This document shows positions 51,159 to 61,060 of a DNA stretch of 64,000 nucleotides, in pieces (position 1 is the first letter of the stretch; every line of letters begins with the position of its first letter). Position numbers and translations under genes: made by a program. Source of the stretch: Verrucomicrobiaceae bacterium (lineage in GTDB: Bacteria > Verrucomicrobiota > Verrucomicrobiia > Verrucomicrobiales > Verrucomicrobiaceae). Under the pieces are notes generated by a model, which did not search any database, was not told the origin of the DNA, and saw only the letters and a list, made by a program, of their open reading frames with translations. The stretch is from NCBI GenBank assembly GCA_027484445.1, contig JAIXSY010000023.1, positions 1-64,000 on the forward strand. The letters are read 5' to 3'.

Positions 51159-52097
51159 ATGCGCTTCTCTGCCCTTTCCCGCTTGGTCTGGACTGCGGTT
51201 CTGCTTGGCCAGACCACTCCTCATCTCCAGGCTCAGGCTCCGATTCAGGAATGGATCGACCAAGCTATTCAAGCCGGTGGCGGGGTGGTGACCATTCCGC
51301 CCGGAGAGCATGAGCTGACGCGCGGCTTGCTGGTGCGTGGAGCCAAAAAGTTAGCCCTGCGCGGCATGGAGCGCGAGCGCTGCGTATTGCGCCTCGCTGA
51401 CTCGGCAGACGCAACGGCGCTGATCACGATTGGCGAAAAAGTCGAGACCGTCGAGATCGCCAACCTTGTTCTCGAATCCTCCGCGACTGCCGCCACGCAC
51501 AAAGACCCGCCTCGCCTTGCCATTCGCTGCGGTCCAGGCACGGCGATTGCCTCTTCAGGAGAAAGCAGCGGCCCTCGCGACGTCACAGTGCGCGACTGCT
51601 TTTTTCAAAACTGGCCCGGCACGGCCATCCACTTCACCGACACACGAGATGCGGCGGTGGAACGCTGCAGTTTTCGAGAAATCACAGGCACCGCCGTGCT
51701 CATGGATCGGCAAAGCATCGCCGTGGATGTGCTGGGCTGTTGGTTCATTCGTTGTGGGCTAGCCCTGGATGTCACGGATTCCGCCCGAGGACGCTTTCGG
51801 GGCAATGAAATCCTTCAGGGAAAAGAAGGCATCCGCATCCGCGGAACGGCGACGGTGAAAAATCCTAACCAACCCATCGGGCATGAGCTTTCCTACAATC
51901 ACCTCGCCCAACTTGAAGGCATGGCCCTGCAGATCGCTGCGACCGCAGAACGGGTGAAGCTTTTCGACAATGAAATCGAGGGAAAGACCGACCTGCAGAG
52001 CAAGGACAACGCGAAGCCCACAGGCCCTAAGGCAGCTCAAAAGGCGAAGACAGCGGAGGCGTCGAGTCCCCTGGCCCCTGCTTCAAAAACGCGGTGA
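51159..52097 (+). CDS. Secreted right-handed beta-helix (pectate lyase-like) protein
   Basis: 312 residues from the ATG at 51159 (an ATG at 51132 would add 9). The signal segment RFSALSRLVWTAVLLGQTT is followed by PIQEWIDQAIQAGGGVVTIPPGEHEL, the common start of polysaccharide-acting beta-helix proteins. Parallel-helix repeats then appear: DVTVRDCFFQNWPGTAIHFTDT, AAVERCSFREITGTAVLMD, AVDVLGCWFIRCGLALDVTDS. A Lys/Ala tail ends it. The 3' end overlaps the convergent TPR gene by 15 bp. Confidence 0.8.
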   Translation: MRFSALSRLVWTAVLLGQTTPHLQAQAPIQEWIDQAIQAGGGVVTIPPGEHELTRGLLVRGAKKLALRGMERERCVLRLADSADATALITIGEKVETVEIANLVLESSATAATHKDPPRLAIRCGPGTAIASSGESSGPRDVTVRDCFFQNWPGTAIHFTDTRDAAVERCSFREITGTAVLMDRQSIAVDVLGCWFIRCGLALDVTDSARGRFRGNEILQGKEGIRIRGTATVKNPNQPIGHELSYNHLAQLEGMALQIAATAERVKLFDNEIEGKTDLQSKDNAKPTGPKAAQKAKTAEASSPLAPASKTR

Positions 52098-54134
52098 CTG
52101 ATTCAGCGTGCCGACTTCTGGCAAAGCCGTGCTGGGCGTGGGAGCGATCATGCCACCAAGGCTCGTGGCGGTAGGTTGACTCTGCTTTTGCTGAAATTCT
52201 GCCAGCGTTTGCTTCATCAATTGCAGGTAAGCTTTGTTCACGTCTGGAAGATGTTGGCAGGCATCGTGGCTTTGCCTGATCAGACGAATGCCTTCTTCAT
52301 ACTGGCGATTGCAGCCCAGGGCATACCCCAGGTGAAAACGCACCTCTTCCAGCGCTGCCGTGGCGTGAGGATATCGCTTTGACCGGATGGCCAGGGTCTT
52401 TTCCAAACGCTGGATGGCAGACTCGAAACGTCCTGCCGAGAGCTCACACAGGGCCATCTTGTCCGCGACGACACAGGTGGCGTCAGCCTCAGGCCCGAGC
52501 CCACGACGGCAGGCGGCCAGCACGGCTTCAAACTCGCGCAGGGCCTCTTCGTAGCGGCCGGTGCTGGCGATGTAATTCGCTAGACTGACATGCGCGTTCA
52601 GCCTTTCAGGGTCTGTCTCTGAGAAGCTTTGGCAGACCTGGCGAAAGATGGCCCGCTGTTCCTCGATCAGCAGGTTTTTTCCCTCTTCCAGGCTGGCAAG
52701 CTTTTGTGCCGTTTGGCTGCAAGCGACACGTCGGAGATCAGTTTCCTTTAGCAGCCGTGTGTAGGCCACGAGGGCGATGCGGACCTCGGCCAGGGCTTCC
52801 TTGTGTTTGCCCAAGCCGAGCAGGGCGATCCCCAGCTGATGCCGGGTTTCCAGCGTCTCCAGGTCATCGGTGGGCAGCACTCGGCGCTGCACGGCGAGTG
52901 TCTTTTCCAAAACCTCCCGCGCTGGGTCATGACGGCCCAGGGCATTCAACACCTGCCCCAGCAGCAGTGAAGTGGTCAGGCAAAGCCGATGCTCAGGGCC
53001 GAGCACGCGCAGACCATCCTGACGAAGCCCTTCGAGCTGGCTCGCTGCCTCTGGTGATGCAGGTAGCTGCGCCAGCAGACGTGCATGCAGCAGCCTCGCC
53101 TCCAGCGCAGCCATCGCATCAGGCCCGATGGCTTTGACCGCCATGTCCACCAGCTTGCGGGCCTCCGGCTCTGCTTCACGAGACTGTCCCTGAGCCATCA
53201 GGTTTTTCACCCAAAGGGTATTCGCTGCGATCACCTCGCTGTCAGTGGCACCGGAGCCATCGGCCATGAGTTGCTTCAGGACTTCACGGCGAAGCGGTTC
53301 CGCCTCAGCCGGTCGGCCTCTGCTCTCCAGCACCCGGGCTAGATTTTTTCGCGCGACCTGAGTCGCCATGGCCTGAGTCCCGTGCAATCTCAGCGTGTCT
53401 TGCAGCACTTGGCGGCTCTCACGCTCAGCCTCATCATCCTTGCCATGCAGGTAAAGCAAGCCCGCCAGTTCACTGCGGACCCGCACGGTCTCCGCATGAA
53501 CCTCACCCAGACGACGTTCATGCTCACGCAGCACATGGCGTTGCGTCTGTTCCTGATCCAGCGGCATCTTCAGGCCCTCGTAGGCTCTTGCCGTGACCGC
53601 TTGGAGCTGACTCCAACGTGCTAAATCGCGTTCCGGGGTCACTTCCCCAGAGGCGACCGTGATGTAGCGCACGACCTCCTCAAAGGCCCCACTTTCCATC
53701 GCCGCAAAGGCCGCCAATTGCAGCGCAGTGACCACCTCCAGCGGCTTCCGCTCAGCCGCGCGATGAGCTTCATCTCCAGCCTCCAGAGCCAACAGCCGCG
53801 CTTCGTCGTAACGCCCGAGCGCAAACTTGGCCCGCGCGCGATCCACCTTTGAGCTACTCTTGGCCTCCAGCAGCTGCTGGGCGCTGGGTTTCAGCGACTG
53901 CTCCACGCGCTCTGGCGTCAGCCCGAGCCGTTTCGCGACCAAGCGCATGGCCAGACTTTCCCGCTGCGCAGGTGTTTCCTGCGGTCCCAGCCCCGTCTGC
54001 ATGGCATGGATCTCCGGGTAGTGGCGCAGACATTCCATGGCCTGCGCGTTCAGCGCGGGGGGCTCCACCGTCTGCGCCGCCAGAGGCAGGAGCACGGTGC
54101 CAATGCCGAGCAGGGTGAAAAAGAAGCGACTCAT
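52083..54134 (-). CDS. Tetratricopeptide repeat protein, exported
   Basis: 683 residues. The signal peptide SRFFFTLLGIGTVLLPLAAQ is followed by about a dozen TPR-like helix pairs of the kinesin-light-chain type (LAGLLYLHGKDDEAERESRQVLQ, ARVLESRGRPAEAEPLRREVL, LGQVLNALGRHDPAREVLEKTL, LGIALLGLGKHKEALAEVRIAL, LANYIASTGRYEEALREFEAVL). A protein-protein scaffold in the envelope; partner unknown. Confidence 0.85.
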   Translation of the reverse strand: MSRFFFTLLGIGTVLLPLAAQTVEPPALNAQAMECLRHYPEIHAMQTGLGPQETPAQRESLAMRLVAKRLGLTPERVEQSLKPSAQQLLEAKSSSKVDRARAKFALGRYDEARLLALEAGDEAHRAAERKPLEVVTALQLAAFAAMESGAFEEVVRYITVASGEVTPERDLARWSQLQAVTARAYEGLKMPLDQEQTQRHVLREHERRLGEVHAETVRVRSELAGLLYLHGKDDEAERESRQVLQDTLRLHGTQAMATQVARKNLARVLESRGRPAEAEPLRREVLKQLMADGSGATDSEVIAANTLWVKNLMAQGQSREAEPEARKLVDMAVKAIGPDAMAALEARLLHARLLAQLPASPEAASQLEGLRQDGLRVLGPEHRLCLTTSLLLGQVLNALGRHDPAREVLEKTLAVQRRVLPTDDLETLETRHQLGIALLGLGKHKEALAEVRIALVAYTRLLKETDLRRVACSQTAQKLASLEEGKNLLIEEQRAIFRQVCQSFSETDPERLNAHVSLANYIASTGRYEEALREFEAVLAACRRGLGPEADATCVVADKMALCELSAGRFESAIQRLEKTLAIRSKRYPHATAALEEVRFHLGYALGCNRQYEEGIRLIRQSHDACQHLPDVNKAYLQLMKQTLAEFQQKQSQPTATSLGGMIAPTPSTALPEVGTLNQSPRF

Positions 54135-54239
54135 CAGCCCCTAGATTCACGATTCCGCAACGAAGAGTCAAGCCAGTGGTCCGAGCCTGGCATCTTCCTC
54201 CTTGCGATGTCTTCCCGAAGTGCTTTCTCCTGCGCCCCC

Positions 54240-55229
54240 ATGTCCAGCCCGGCCACCCCCCTCTCTGAAATCGCCGATGCCCTGCGTTCGGCGCAGCGGA
54301 TCGCCATCGCCGCGCACGTTCGTCCTGATGGTGATGCCGTGGGCTCGGTGCTTGGTCTTGCGCTGAGCCTGCGGGCGATGGGCAAAACGGTGTATGCACT
54401 TCTGGAGGATGGTGTGCCCTCGAACCTGACCTTTCTGCCGCAGACCGACACCGTGCTCAGCCCACCCTATGCCGCACTGGACATCGACTGCGCCGTGGCC
54501 CTGGACACCGCCTCCCACGAGCGTGTCGGCGAGGCGACGAAGGCCGCGCTCGCGGCAGCCCCGCTCCTGCTGAACATCGATCACCACGGCACAAACCCCG
54601 GCTACGGCCACCTGAACCACGTGGACAGCAGCCAACCGGCCGTGGGCCAGATCGTCTATGAATTGCTGAAAACAGGCGGCTTTCCCCTCACGAATGAGGT
54701 GCTACAGCATCTCTTCACCGCCCTTAGCACGGACACCGGCTCTTTCCAGTTCTCCAGCACCACCGCACGCAGCCACGAGATCGCTGCCGAGATGATGCGC
54801 GCAGGTCTCGACACCGCCTGGTTGGCCCAGATGTTGTACCAGACCTACCCTGCGCGTCGGCTCGCTCTCATGCGCGCCATGTTGAATGAGATGGAATTCC
54901 GTGCCGAAGGCCGGGTCGTCAGCTGGAACCTGACCCAAAAGCTCATGCAGGAAGTCAGCATGGAAGCCGGCGATACCGAAGGCATCATCGACACCCTGCG
55001 CATGATCGACAGCGTCATCAGCGCTGTCATTTTCGAAGAACTGCCGGATGGCAAAATCCGCGTCTCCTCACGCTCCAAAGACAGCCGCCTGGATGTCTCC
55101 GCCATCTGCGGTCAGTTCGGCGGCGGCGGCCACCGCATGGCTGCCGGAGCCCGCATGAAAGGCCCCATCGAAGCGGCCGCTGAAACCTTTTTGAATGCCC
55201 TCGAACATGAAGTCCGACGACTCGCTTAA
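54240..55229 (+). CDS. DHH-family phosphoesterase, NrnA-like
   Basis: 329 residues from the ATG at 54240 (54207 also in frame). Degrades nanoRNA and/or dephosphorylates pAp. Motifs are IAAHVRPDGDAVGSVLGL (DHH motif I), ALDTA, LLNIDHHGTNPGYGHLN (the DHH motif), and TALSTDTGSFQFSSTTARS. The C-terminal DHHA1 domain ends SAICGQFGGGGHRMAAGARM. It overlaps truB by 35 bp, so the two are coupled. Confidence 0.92.
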   Translation: MSSPATPLSEIADALRSAQRIAIAAHVRPDGDAVGSVLGLALSLRAMGKTVYALLEDGVPSNLTFLPQTDTVLSPPYAALDIDCAVALDTASHERVGEATKAALAAAPLLLNIDHHGTNPGYGHLNHVDSSQPAVGQIVYELLKTGGFPLTNEVLQHLFTALSTDTGSFQFSSTTARSHEIAAEMMRAGLDTAWLAQMLYQTYPARRLALMRAMLNEMEFRAEGRVVSWNLTQKLMQEVSMEAGDTEGIIDTLRMIDSVISAVIFEELPDGKIRVSSRSKDSRLDVSAICGQFGGGGHRMAAGARMKGPIEAAAETFLNALEHEVRRLA

Positions 55230-55935
55230 CGGCGTCCTCCTGGTGGACAAAGGACCCGACATGACCTCTCACGACGTCGTGGCCGTGGCCCGCCGCTGCC
55301 TGAACACCAAAAAGATCGGCCACTGCGGCACGCTGGACCCCATGGCCACGGGCATGCTCATCCTGGTCATCGGCACCGGTACCAAGCTGTCCGACCTGCT
55401 CATGAGCGAGGACAAAGAATACACCGGCACGCTGAAGCTCGGCCAAGTGACCAACACCCAAGACCGCGAAGGCGAGGTCATTGAGGAAAAGCCCGTGCCA
55501 GCCTTCACCGAGGAAGAAGTCCGCGCCGCCTTTGCGAACTTTCAGGGCGACTTTTACCAGACCCCACCCATGGTCAGCGCCATCAAGGTAAACGGCGTGC
55601 CGCTGCACAAGCTCGCGCGCAAAGGCCAGGAAGTCGAACGCGAGCCTCGCTTCGTCCGCGTCTATGCCCACCAGATCCATCGCATCGCCCTGCCAGAGGT
55701 GGACTTCCGCATCGTCTGCAGCAAGGGCTTCTACGTTCGCACTTACGCCCACGACATCGGGCAAAAGCTCAACTGCGGCGCGCACCTGACGGCCCTACGC
55801 CGCACCCGCAGCGGTCACTTCACCTTCAAGGAAGGCAACCACACCACCTTCGATGCACTGAAGCAAGGGCGTCGGGATGAAGTTTTGGCCGCCATGATGA
55901 GCCTCTACGATGTCTCCAAGCTGCGCGGGGCATAA
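55195..55935 (+). CDS. truB: tRNA pseudouridine(55) synthase TruB
   Basis: 246 residues from the ATG at 55195 (an ATG at 55207 also fits). Makes pseudouridine 55 in the T loop of tRNAs. The catalytic Asp48 lies in KIGHCGTLDPMATGMLIL; KEYTGTLKLGQVTNTQD and FYQTPPMVSAIKVNGVPLHKLARKG follow, with CSKGFYVRTYAHDIGQKL. Overlaps the nrnA-like gene upstream, a frequent pairing. Confidence 0.95.
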   Translation: MPSNMKSDDSLNGVLLVDKGPDMTSHDVVAVARRCLNTKKIGHCGTLDPMATGMLILVIGTGTKLSDLLMSEDKEYTGTLKLGQVTNTQDREGEVIEEKPVPAFTEEEVRAAFANFQGDFYQTPPMVSAIKVNGVPLHKLARKGQEVEREPRFVRVYAHQIHRIALPEVDFRIVCSKGFYVRTYAHDIGQKLNCGAHLTALRRTRSGHFTFKEGNHTTFDALKQGRRDEVLAAMMSLYDVSKLRGA

Positions 55936-55997
55936 CTTCCCGCTCCGCCCAAAGCCTCGATTGCCAGAGCCTCACCCGCGCGTTTAATCACGCACCC

Positions 55998-56645
55998 ATG
56001 GCGGGCATCACCCTCACCGACCTCTCGTTTAGCTATCCCAGCGGGCAGTTCCGCCTGCACGTGGATCATCTGTCGGTGCCCGCAGGCTCCGCCTTTGGCC
56101 TGCTCGGGCCCAGTGGCACGGGCAAAACCACCCTGCTCCGTCTCATGGCCGGGCTGCTGCCACCCCAGCGCGGCCAGATCACGCTCGGCAGCACTGACCT
56201 CACCACCCTGAGCGAGGTGCAGCGCCGCGCTTTTCGGCTGAGTCAGGTCGGCCTCGTGTTTCAGGACTTTGCCCTGCTGGACTACCTCACTGTCGCCGAG
56301 AACATCCTGCTGCCGCAGCGCTTTGCCGGAGCCAATGCCACCCCAACCGCGCGCACTCTCGCGGAACGGCTGGAAATCGACCGCCACTGGCACAAGCCCA
56401 CCAGCCAACTCTCCCAGGGCGAGCGCCAACGCGTGGCCATCGCCCGCGCCCTCGCGCACGAACCACGCTTTTTGTTCGCCGACGAACCCACCGCTTCCCT
56501 GGACACCGGGCGTCGTGACCTCGTCATGGACCTGCTCTTTGAGTGTGCCGCACGCACTTCCGCCAGCCTCGTCGTCGTCACGCACGATGCCGCCCTGCTG
56601 CCGCGCTTTCCGCAAAATGCCCGCGTGGAGGACTTGGTGCCATGA
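55998..56645 (+). CDS. ABC transporter ATP-binding protein (LolD/MacB-like)
   Basis: 215 residues. Walker A GPSGTGKTT (37-45), Q-loop QVGLVFQDFALLDYLTV, signature QLSQGERQRVAIARAL and Walker B FLFADEPTASLD, with His in VVTHDAALL. The short domain fits the LolD/FtsE/MacB group. It ends in a 4-bp ATGA overlap with the permease gene, so the two form a transporter. Confidence 0.92.
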   Translation: MAGITLTDLSFSYPSGQFRLHVDHLSVPAGSAFGLLGPSGTGKTTLLRLMAGLLPPQRGQITLGSTDLTTLSEVQRRAFRLSQVGLVFQDFALLDYLTVAENILLPQRFAGANATPTARTLAERLEIDRHWHKPTSQLSQGERQRVAIARALAHEPRFLFADEPTASLDTGRRDLVMDLLFECAARTSASLVVVTHDAALLPRFPQNARVEDLVP

Positions 56646-57817
56646 TCCCCGCCGCCTTCCACCTCGCCCGCTGCTACGTCGCCCGACATCGTGCGCAGTC
56701 CCTGCTCCTGGCCGCTGCCCTGGCGCTCGTCGTGGCTCTGCCCCTCTGCCTGAAGGTCCTGGGTCATGCGGTGGAAAAAGTCATGCGCACCCGCGCCCAA
56801 TCCACCCCGCTCATCCTCGGTCCCCGAGGCAGCGCGCTCGATCTCATGCTCAAGGCGCTCTACTTCAAGCGCCAGCCCCTGCCAGAGCTGCCCGCTCAGC
56901 ATCTCCGCGAAGTCCGCGCCACCCAGCTGGCCGAAGCCATCCCCCTCGATGCTCGTTTTCATGCCCAAGGTGCTCCCATCATCGGCACCGAACTCGAGTA
57001 CTTCGCCTTTCGCCGTCTCCAATTGGCTGAGGGCCACATGATCACCCGCCTGGGCGACTGCGTGCTCGGAGCCCGAGTGGCCCGCGAGCGTGGTCTCGGC
57101 CCTGGCAGCTCCCTCTTTTCCTCCCAAGAGCAGGTCTTCGACATGGCAGGCGTCTATCCGCTAAAGATGCGCATCACTGGCGTCCTGGCCCCCAGCGGCA
57201 CGGCCGATGACGACGCTGTTTTTGTCGATCTAAAAACCGTCTGGCTCATCTCCGGTGCCGCCCATGGTCACGACGACGTCGCCGCCCAGACCGACACCGT
57301 ACTGAAGCAAGAAACCACCAACACCGTCGCCAACGCCAGCGTGCGCATGTACCACGAGGTGACCGACAAAAATCTAAACACCTTCCACTTCCACGGCGCA
57401 GAAGACAGCTACCCGCTGAGCGCCATCCTCGTCCTTCCGCGCGATGCCAAGGCCGAGGCCCTGCTGGCGGGTCGCTACCTAAAGGACAGCCTGCCCGTGC
57501 AGCTCATCCGACCTCGCGATGTCTTCGAGAGCCTCATGAGCACCCTCTTTCAGGTGGAGCGCCTCGTCTTCATCGTGCTAGGCGTCACCCTCGCAGCAGC
57601 CCTGGCCATCTCGGCCCTTGTCTTTGCCCTCTCCTTCCGCCTCCGCAGCCGGGAATTCCGCACCCTGTCTGACCTCGGCATCTCTCCCGCCGCCCTGCGC
57701 CTGACCCGCGCGCTAGAGATCACCCTCATCACCACCACCGCCCTCCTCCTTGCCCTGCTGCTGACCTGGGCCATGCAAAGCCAGGCCGAAACCTGGGTGC
57801 GCTGGCTGCTGGTGTGA
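56642..57817 (+). CDS. ABC transporter permease (FtsX/MacB family)
   Basis: 391 residues from the ATG at 56642, overlapping the ATPase stop. TM1 (AQSLLLAAALALVVALPLCL) is followed by a large periplasmic domain with MacB-like PLILGPRGSALDLML, and then three C-terminal TM helices (LVFIVLGVTLAAALAISALVFAL, ITLITTTALLLALLLTWAM). One permease gene is seen; the system would be a homodimer. Likely lipoprotein or small-molecule efflux. Confidence 0.88.
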   Translation: MIPAAFHLARCYVARHRAQSLLLAAALALVVALPLCLKVLGHAVEKVMRTRAQSTPLILGPRGSALDLMLKALYFKRQPLPELPAQHLREVRATQLAEAIPLDARFHAQGAPIIGTELEYFAFRRLQLAEGHMITRLGDCVLGARVARERGLGPGSSLFSSQEQVFDMAGVYPLKMRITGVLAPSGTADDDAVFVDLKTVWLISGAAHGHDDVAAQTDTVLKQETTNTVANASVRMYHEVTDKNLNTFHFHGAEDSYPLSAILVLPRDAKAEALLAGRYLKDSLPVQLIRPRDVFESLMSTLFQVERLVFIVLGVTLAAALAISALVFALSFRLRSREFRTLSDLGISPAALRLTRALEITLITTTALLLALLLTWAMQSQAETWVRWLLV

Positions 57818-58195
57818 GACGCGACTCTCGTGCCCAAGCAGTGCAGCTTGTCCTTGTCCTCAAACAACTGCCCAACGCAGGCCACAAACAAGAGACCTCG
57901 CCGCACGTCATCACGTCATTTGAACCCAGACCATGCACTAGAAACCGGCTCCAGGGTTCACAGGATACGCGAACTGAAGCAAGACTTCGGACTCGACGCG
58001 TTGTGCCTGCAAGACTTTTGGGCCACCGAGGCCTCGTGAGTCATTCAGTCATTTCCTTTTCAAAGGTTGGCTAAGTTGCTTTGGGAAACGGAAAGATCGC
58101 GAGACTAGCGGGGTGTGGCAGTTCTTGATTGAGTTTGTCTGATAGTTTGGCTTATTTAACCATTCTGCCCTTTTAACCTCCTCTTTCCCGACACC
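57818..58195 (+). pseudogene. ~380-bp gap with a possible transposase C-terminal remnant
   Basis: No intact gene is visible. Around 57959-58038 the frame reads RIRELKQDFGLDALCLQDFW and then ATEAS and a stop, resembling the C-terminal 'ENRI-ELK.D.G...FCL..F.ATEA' segment of IS1380/IS4-type DDE transposases. No terminal inverted repeats were found. The remaining bases hold nothing I can name; the last ~100 are the probable ftsK upstream region. Confidence 0.35.
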
Positions 58196-61060
58196 ATGCC
58201 CCAGGCTGCCACTGCTGTCCGTCCGCCACGTGCCCGCGACCAAAAGCCGGCGGGCGCTTGGAATGATCCCATCGGCATCGCCTTGCTGGTGCTCTCGGCT
58301 TTGCTCATGCTGGCCCTCATTTCTTATGATCCGCGCGACCTGCCGAGCTGGATTCCTGGCAGCGTGGCCCTGGAGGAAGATCAGGTCACCCGGAACTTCG
58401 TGGGCGTCCTGGGGGCGATCTTGGCCTGGGGTGGACTGTGGATGACCGGTTGGGCGATTTACCTGCTGCCCGTGACAATGACTTGGTTCGGCGTGTGCAA
58501 GCTCGCCTCCGGCCTGCGGGTCACCGGCCGCTCCTGGCTGGGCGTGGCACTCATGGTCATCAGCGCGTCTGCCATCATGGCCGTGCAGGGCATCTTGAAT
58601 CATCGCGACGACATCACGCCCCACGGTGGCGGCGGCGGCCTGGGGTATTTGATCGGCGGCAGTCTGTTCGCCAGCCTGCTGGGCACCGTGGGCTCTTCCG
58701 TGGTGCTGCTGGGCATCTATGGCGTTGGCTTTTTCCTGGCCAGTGGCATGCACCCGCTGGTCATTCTGGAGGAAATCCGGCTAGAGCTGGAGCGCTGGCG
58801 TGAGGAGGCTCGTCAACGCCGCGCCTTGGCGGAGCAGGAACTTGCAGCTGGAGTCAGTGCACCTGCGGCGGTTCGTCGGAAAAAAGCAAGCCGCGAGGAG
58901 ATCAGCCCCGAGACTGCCGCCACACCGGGCGGCCCGATGATCACCCCTGAGCTGGGGCTGACCTTCGAGCCGAAAATCATCGACGCCTCTGTGCCCCGCG
59001 CACATCCCGTGGAAGACGAAAGCAAGCCGAAGCTCTCAGACGTCTGGCAGAAAAAGCGCGCGCAAAAGCTAGAGCAGGCTCCCCATGGCACGCTCGGCAG
59101 CCTGACCGTGCTGTTCAAGGACTACAAACTGCCTGAGCTAGACCTGCTGCACTGGCCTGAGGAGGCGAGCCGCCCTGCCGACAAGAAGGAAATGCTGGGC
59201 GTGCAAGACACCATCGTGCGTGCGCTGGCCTCCTTTGGCGTCAAAGTGGAGCCCGGGGACATCACGCGTGGTCCAGCCATCACGCGCTACGAAGTCCGCC
59301 CCGTCGATGGACTACGCGTGGCCCGCATCGCCGCGCTGGACGATGACATCGCCCGTGCCACCTGCGCAGAGCGCATCAACATCCTGGCCCCCATCCCTGG
59401 CAAGGACACCGTCGGCATCGAACTGGCGAACAAAGACAAAGTCATCGTGCCCATTCGCGAGTTGCTGGAGGATGAAGTCTTCACGAATGGCAAGGCCAAG
59501 ATTCCCATCGCACTGGGCAAAGACGTCTATGGCAAGACCATCATCGGCGACCTTGCCGCTATGCCGCACCTGCTCGTCGCCGGGGCCACTGGCTCAGGAA
59601 AATCGGTCTGCATCAATGGCATCATCACCAGCCTTTTGTGCCGCTTTGCTCCTGACGAACTGCGTTTCATCATGATCGATCCCAAGGTCGTGGAAATGCA
59701 AAACTACGCCAACCTGCCGCACCTCGCGCTGCCAGTCGTCACCGATCCCAAAAAGGCCCTCATGGCCCTGCGTTGGGTGGTGAAGGAAATGGAAAATCGC
59801 TACCAAATGTTTGCCAGCGAGGCCTGCCGAAATTTTGAGGCCTTCAACAGCCGGAACCGCAAGCGCCAAGCCGCTGCCGCTACAGGCAAAGGCCCCGCTG
59901 GCACCAGCCCTGCCGTGGCTCGCACAGTTTCCGCAGTCGAGGAACCCGCCCCCGCTCCTAGGCGCAGCCCGTCCGCCATGCGCCCCTCCCTAGCCATGTC
60001 AGCCTCCAAGGCCTCCACCCTGGCCCGAGTCGCCTCCGCCGCAGCAGCGGCTGCCGATTCCCCCATCCCGGAGGTGCCCTTTGGCCACAGCATCGCTGCG
60101 GCTGAAGAATTAGCCGCTGAGGCACGCCGCCCCGTGCGCAAGTCAGATGCCTTTGCCCGCGCCGCCGCTCTGGCGGACGCCGCCCAGGAGGGCATGCACC
60201 CCGAGCAAGTGCGCCTGGACTACGTGCCCGAGCCACCACCCTGGGAAGATGAGGAAATGGAAAGCCGACATGACGTGCAATTCGGCGAAGATGCTGAAGC
60301 AGACGACGCTCTGCCCATCGACGAAGGTGGCCTCTGGACCGGCGATTCCGAGCCGCCTCCCCCGCGCCGCCAAGAGCTGGTCATCCCCGATACCCTGCCC
60401 TACATCGTCGTCATCATCGACGAGCTCGCTGACCTCATGCAGACCGCGCCTGCCGACATTGAGGGAGCCATCGCCCGCATCACCCAAATGGCACGCGCGG
60501 CTGGCATTCACCTCATCGTCGCCACCCAGACCCCCCGTGCAGACGTCATCACTGGCGTCATCAAGGCGAACATCCCCACCCGCATCGCCTTCCAGGTTGC
60601 CTCCGCGCTCGACAGCCGAGTCATCCTCGACCGCAAAGGTGCTGAAAACCTCGTGGGCAAGGGCGACATGCTTTATGTCCCCCCCGGTGGAGCCCAGCCC
60701 ATCCGCAGCCAGGGAGCCCTCGTCACGGATGAAGAAATCCATGCCATCGTCGAGCACTGTGTGGCGCAGGGCCGCCCGGTCTATGACGTGCGTGTCGATG
60801 ACGAAAACGGCGACTTCATGGGCGATGGAGACGGTGACAACGACAATGGCATCAGCGCCGAAGAAGAAGAGACCCTGGAGAAATGCCTGGAAGTCATCCG
60901 CCAGGAGAAAAAAGCCAGCACCAGCCTCTTCCAGCGCCGACTCCGCCTCGGCTATGGCCGCGCTGCCCGCATGATGGACATCCTAGAAATGCGCGGCATC
61001 ATCGGGCCAGGCGATGGAGCCAAGCCCCGCGAGATCCTTGTCTCCATGGATGAGATTTGA
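58196..61060 (+). CDS. ftsK: DNA translocase FtsK/SpoIIIE
   Basis: 954 residues. Pumps the chromosome terminus through the septum. Four N-terminal TM helices (~20-190), a short linker, then the motor. The beta domain includes VQDTIVRALASFGVKVEPGDITRGPAITRYEV. Walker A GATGSGKSVCINGI is at ~462 and Walker B PYIVVIIDELADLMQT at ~730. The gamma DNA-reading domain (STSLFQRRLRLGYGRAARMMDILE) is C-terminal. An Ala/Pro/Glu-rich insert of about 170 residues (~555-724) lies between the alpha and Walker B parts of the RecA core, where E. coli FtsK has about 40. A short acidic loop (ENGDFMGDGDGDNDNG) precedes gamma. Confidence 0.95.
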   Translation: MPQAATAVRPPRARDQKPAGAWNDPIGIALLVLSALLMLALISYDPRDLPSWIPGSVALEEDQVTRNFVGVLGAILAWGGLWMTGWAIYLLPVTMTWFGVCKLASGLRVTGRSWLGVALMVISASAIMAVQGILNHRDDITPHGGGGGLGYLIGGSLFASLLGTVGSSVVLLGIYGVGFFLASGMHPLVILEEIRLELERWREEARQRRALAEQELAAGVSAPAAVRRKKASREEISPETAATPGGPMITPELGLTFEPKIIDASVPRAHPVEDESKPKLSDVWQKKRAQKLEQAPHGTLGSLTVLFKDYKLPELDLLHWPEEASRPADKKEMLGVQDTIVRALASFGVKVEPGDITRGPAITRYEVRPVDGLRVARIAALDDDIARATCAERINILAPIPGKDTVGIELANKDKVIVPIRELLEDEVFTNGKAKIPIALGKDVYGKTIIGDLAAMPHLLVAGATGSGKSVCINGIITSLLCRFAPDELRFIMIDPKVVEMQNYANLPHLALPVVTDPKKALMALRWVVKEMENRYQMFASEACRNFEAFNSRNRKRQAAAATGKGPAGTSPAVARTVSAVEEPAPAPRRSPSAMRPSLAMSASKASTLARVASAAAAAADSPIPEVPFGHSIAAAEELAAEARRPVRKSDAFARAAALADAAQEGMHPEQVRLDYVPEPPPWEDEEMESRHDVQFGEDAEADDALPIDEGGLWTGDSEPPPPRRQELVIPDTLPYIVVIIDELADLMQTAPADIEGAIARITQMARAAGIHLIVATQTPRADVITGVIKANIPTRIAFQVASALDSRVILDRKGAENLVGKGDMLYVPPGGAQPIRSQGALVTDEEIHAIVEHCVAQGRPVYDVRVDDENGDFMGDGDGDNDNGISAEEEETLEKCLEVIRQEKKASTSLFQRRLRLGYGRAARMMDILEMRGIIGPGDGAKPREILVSMDEI

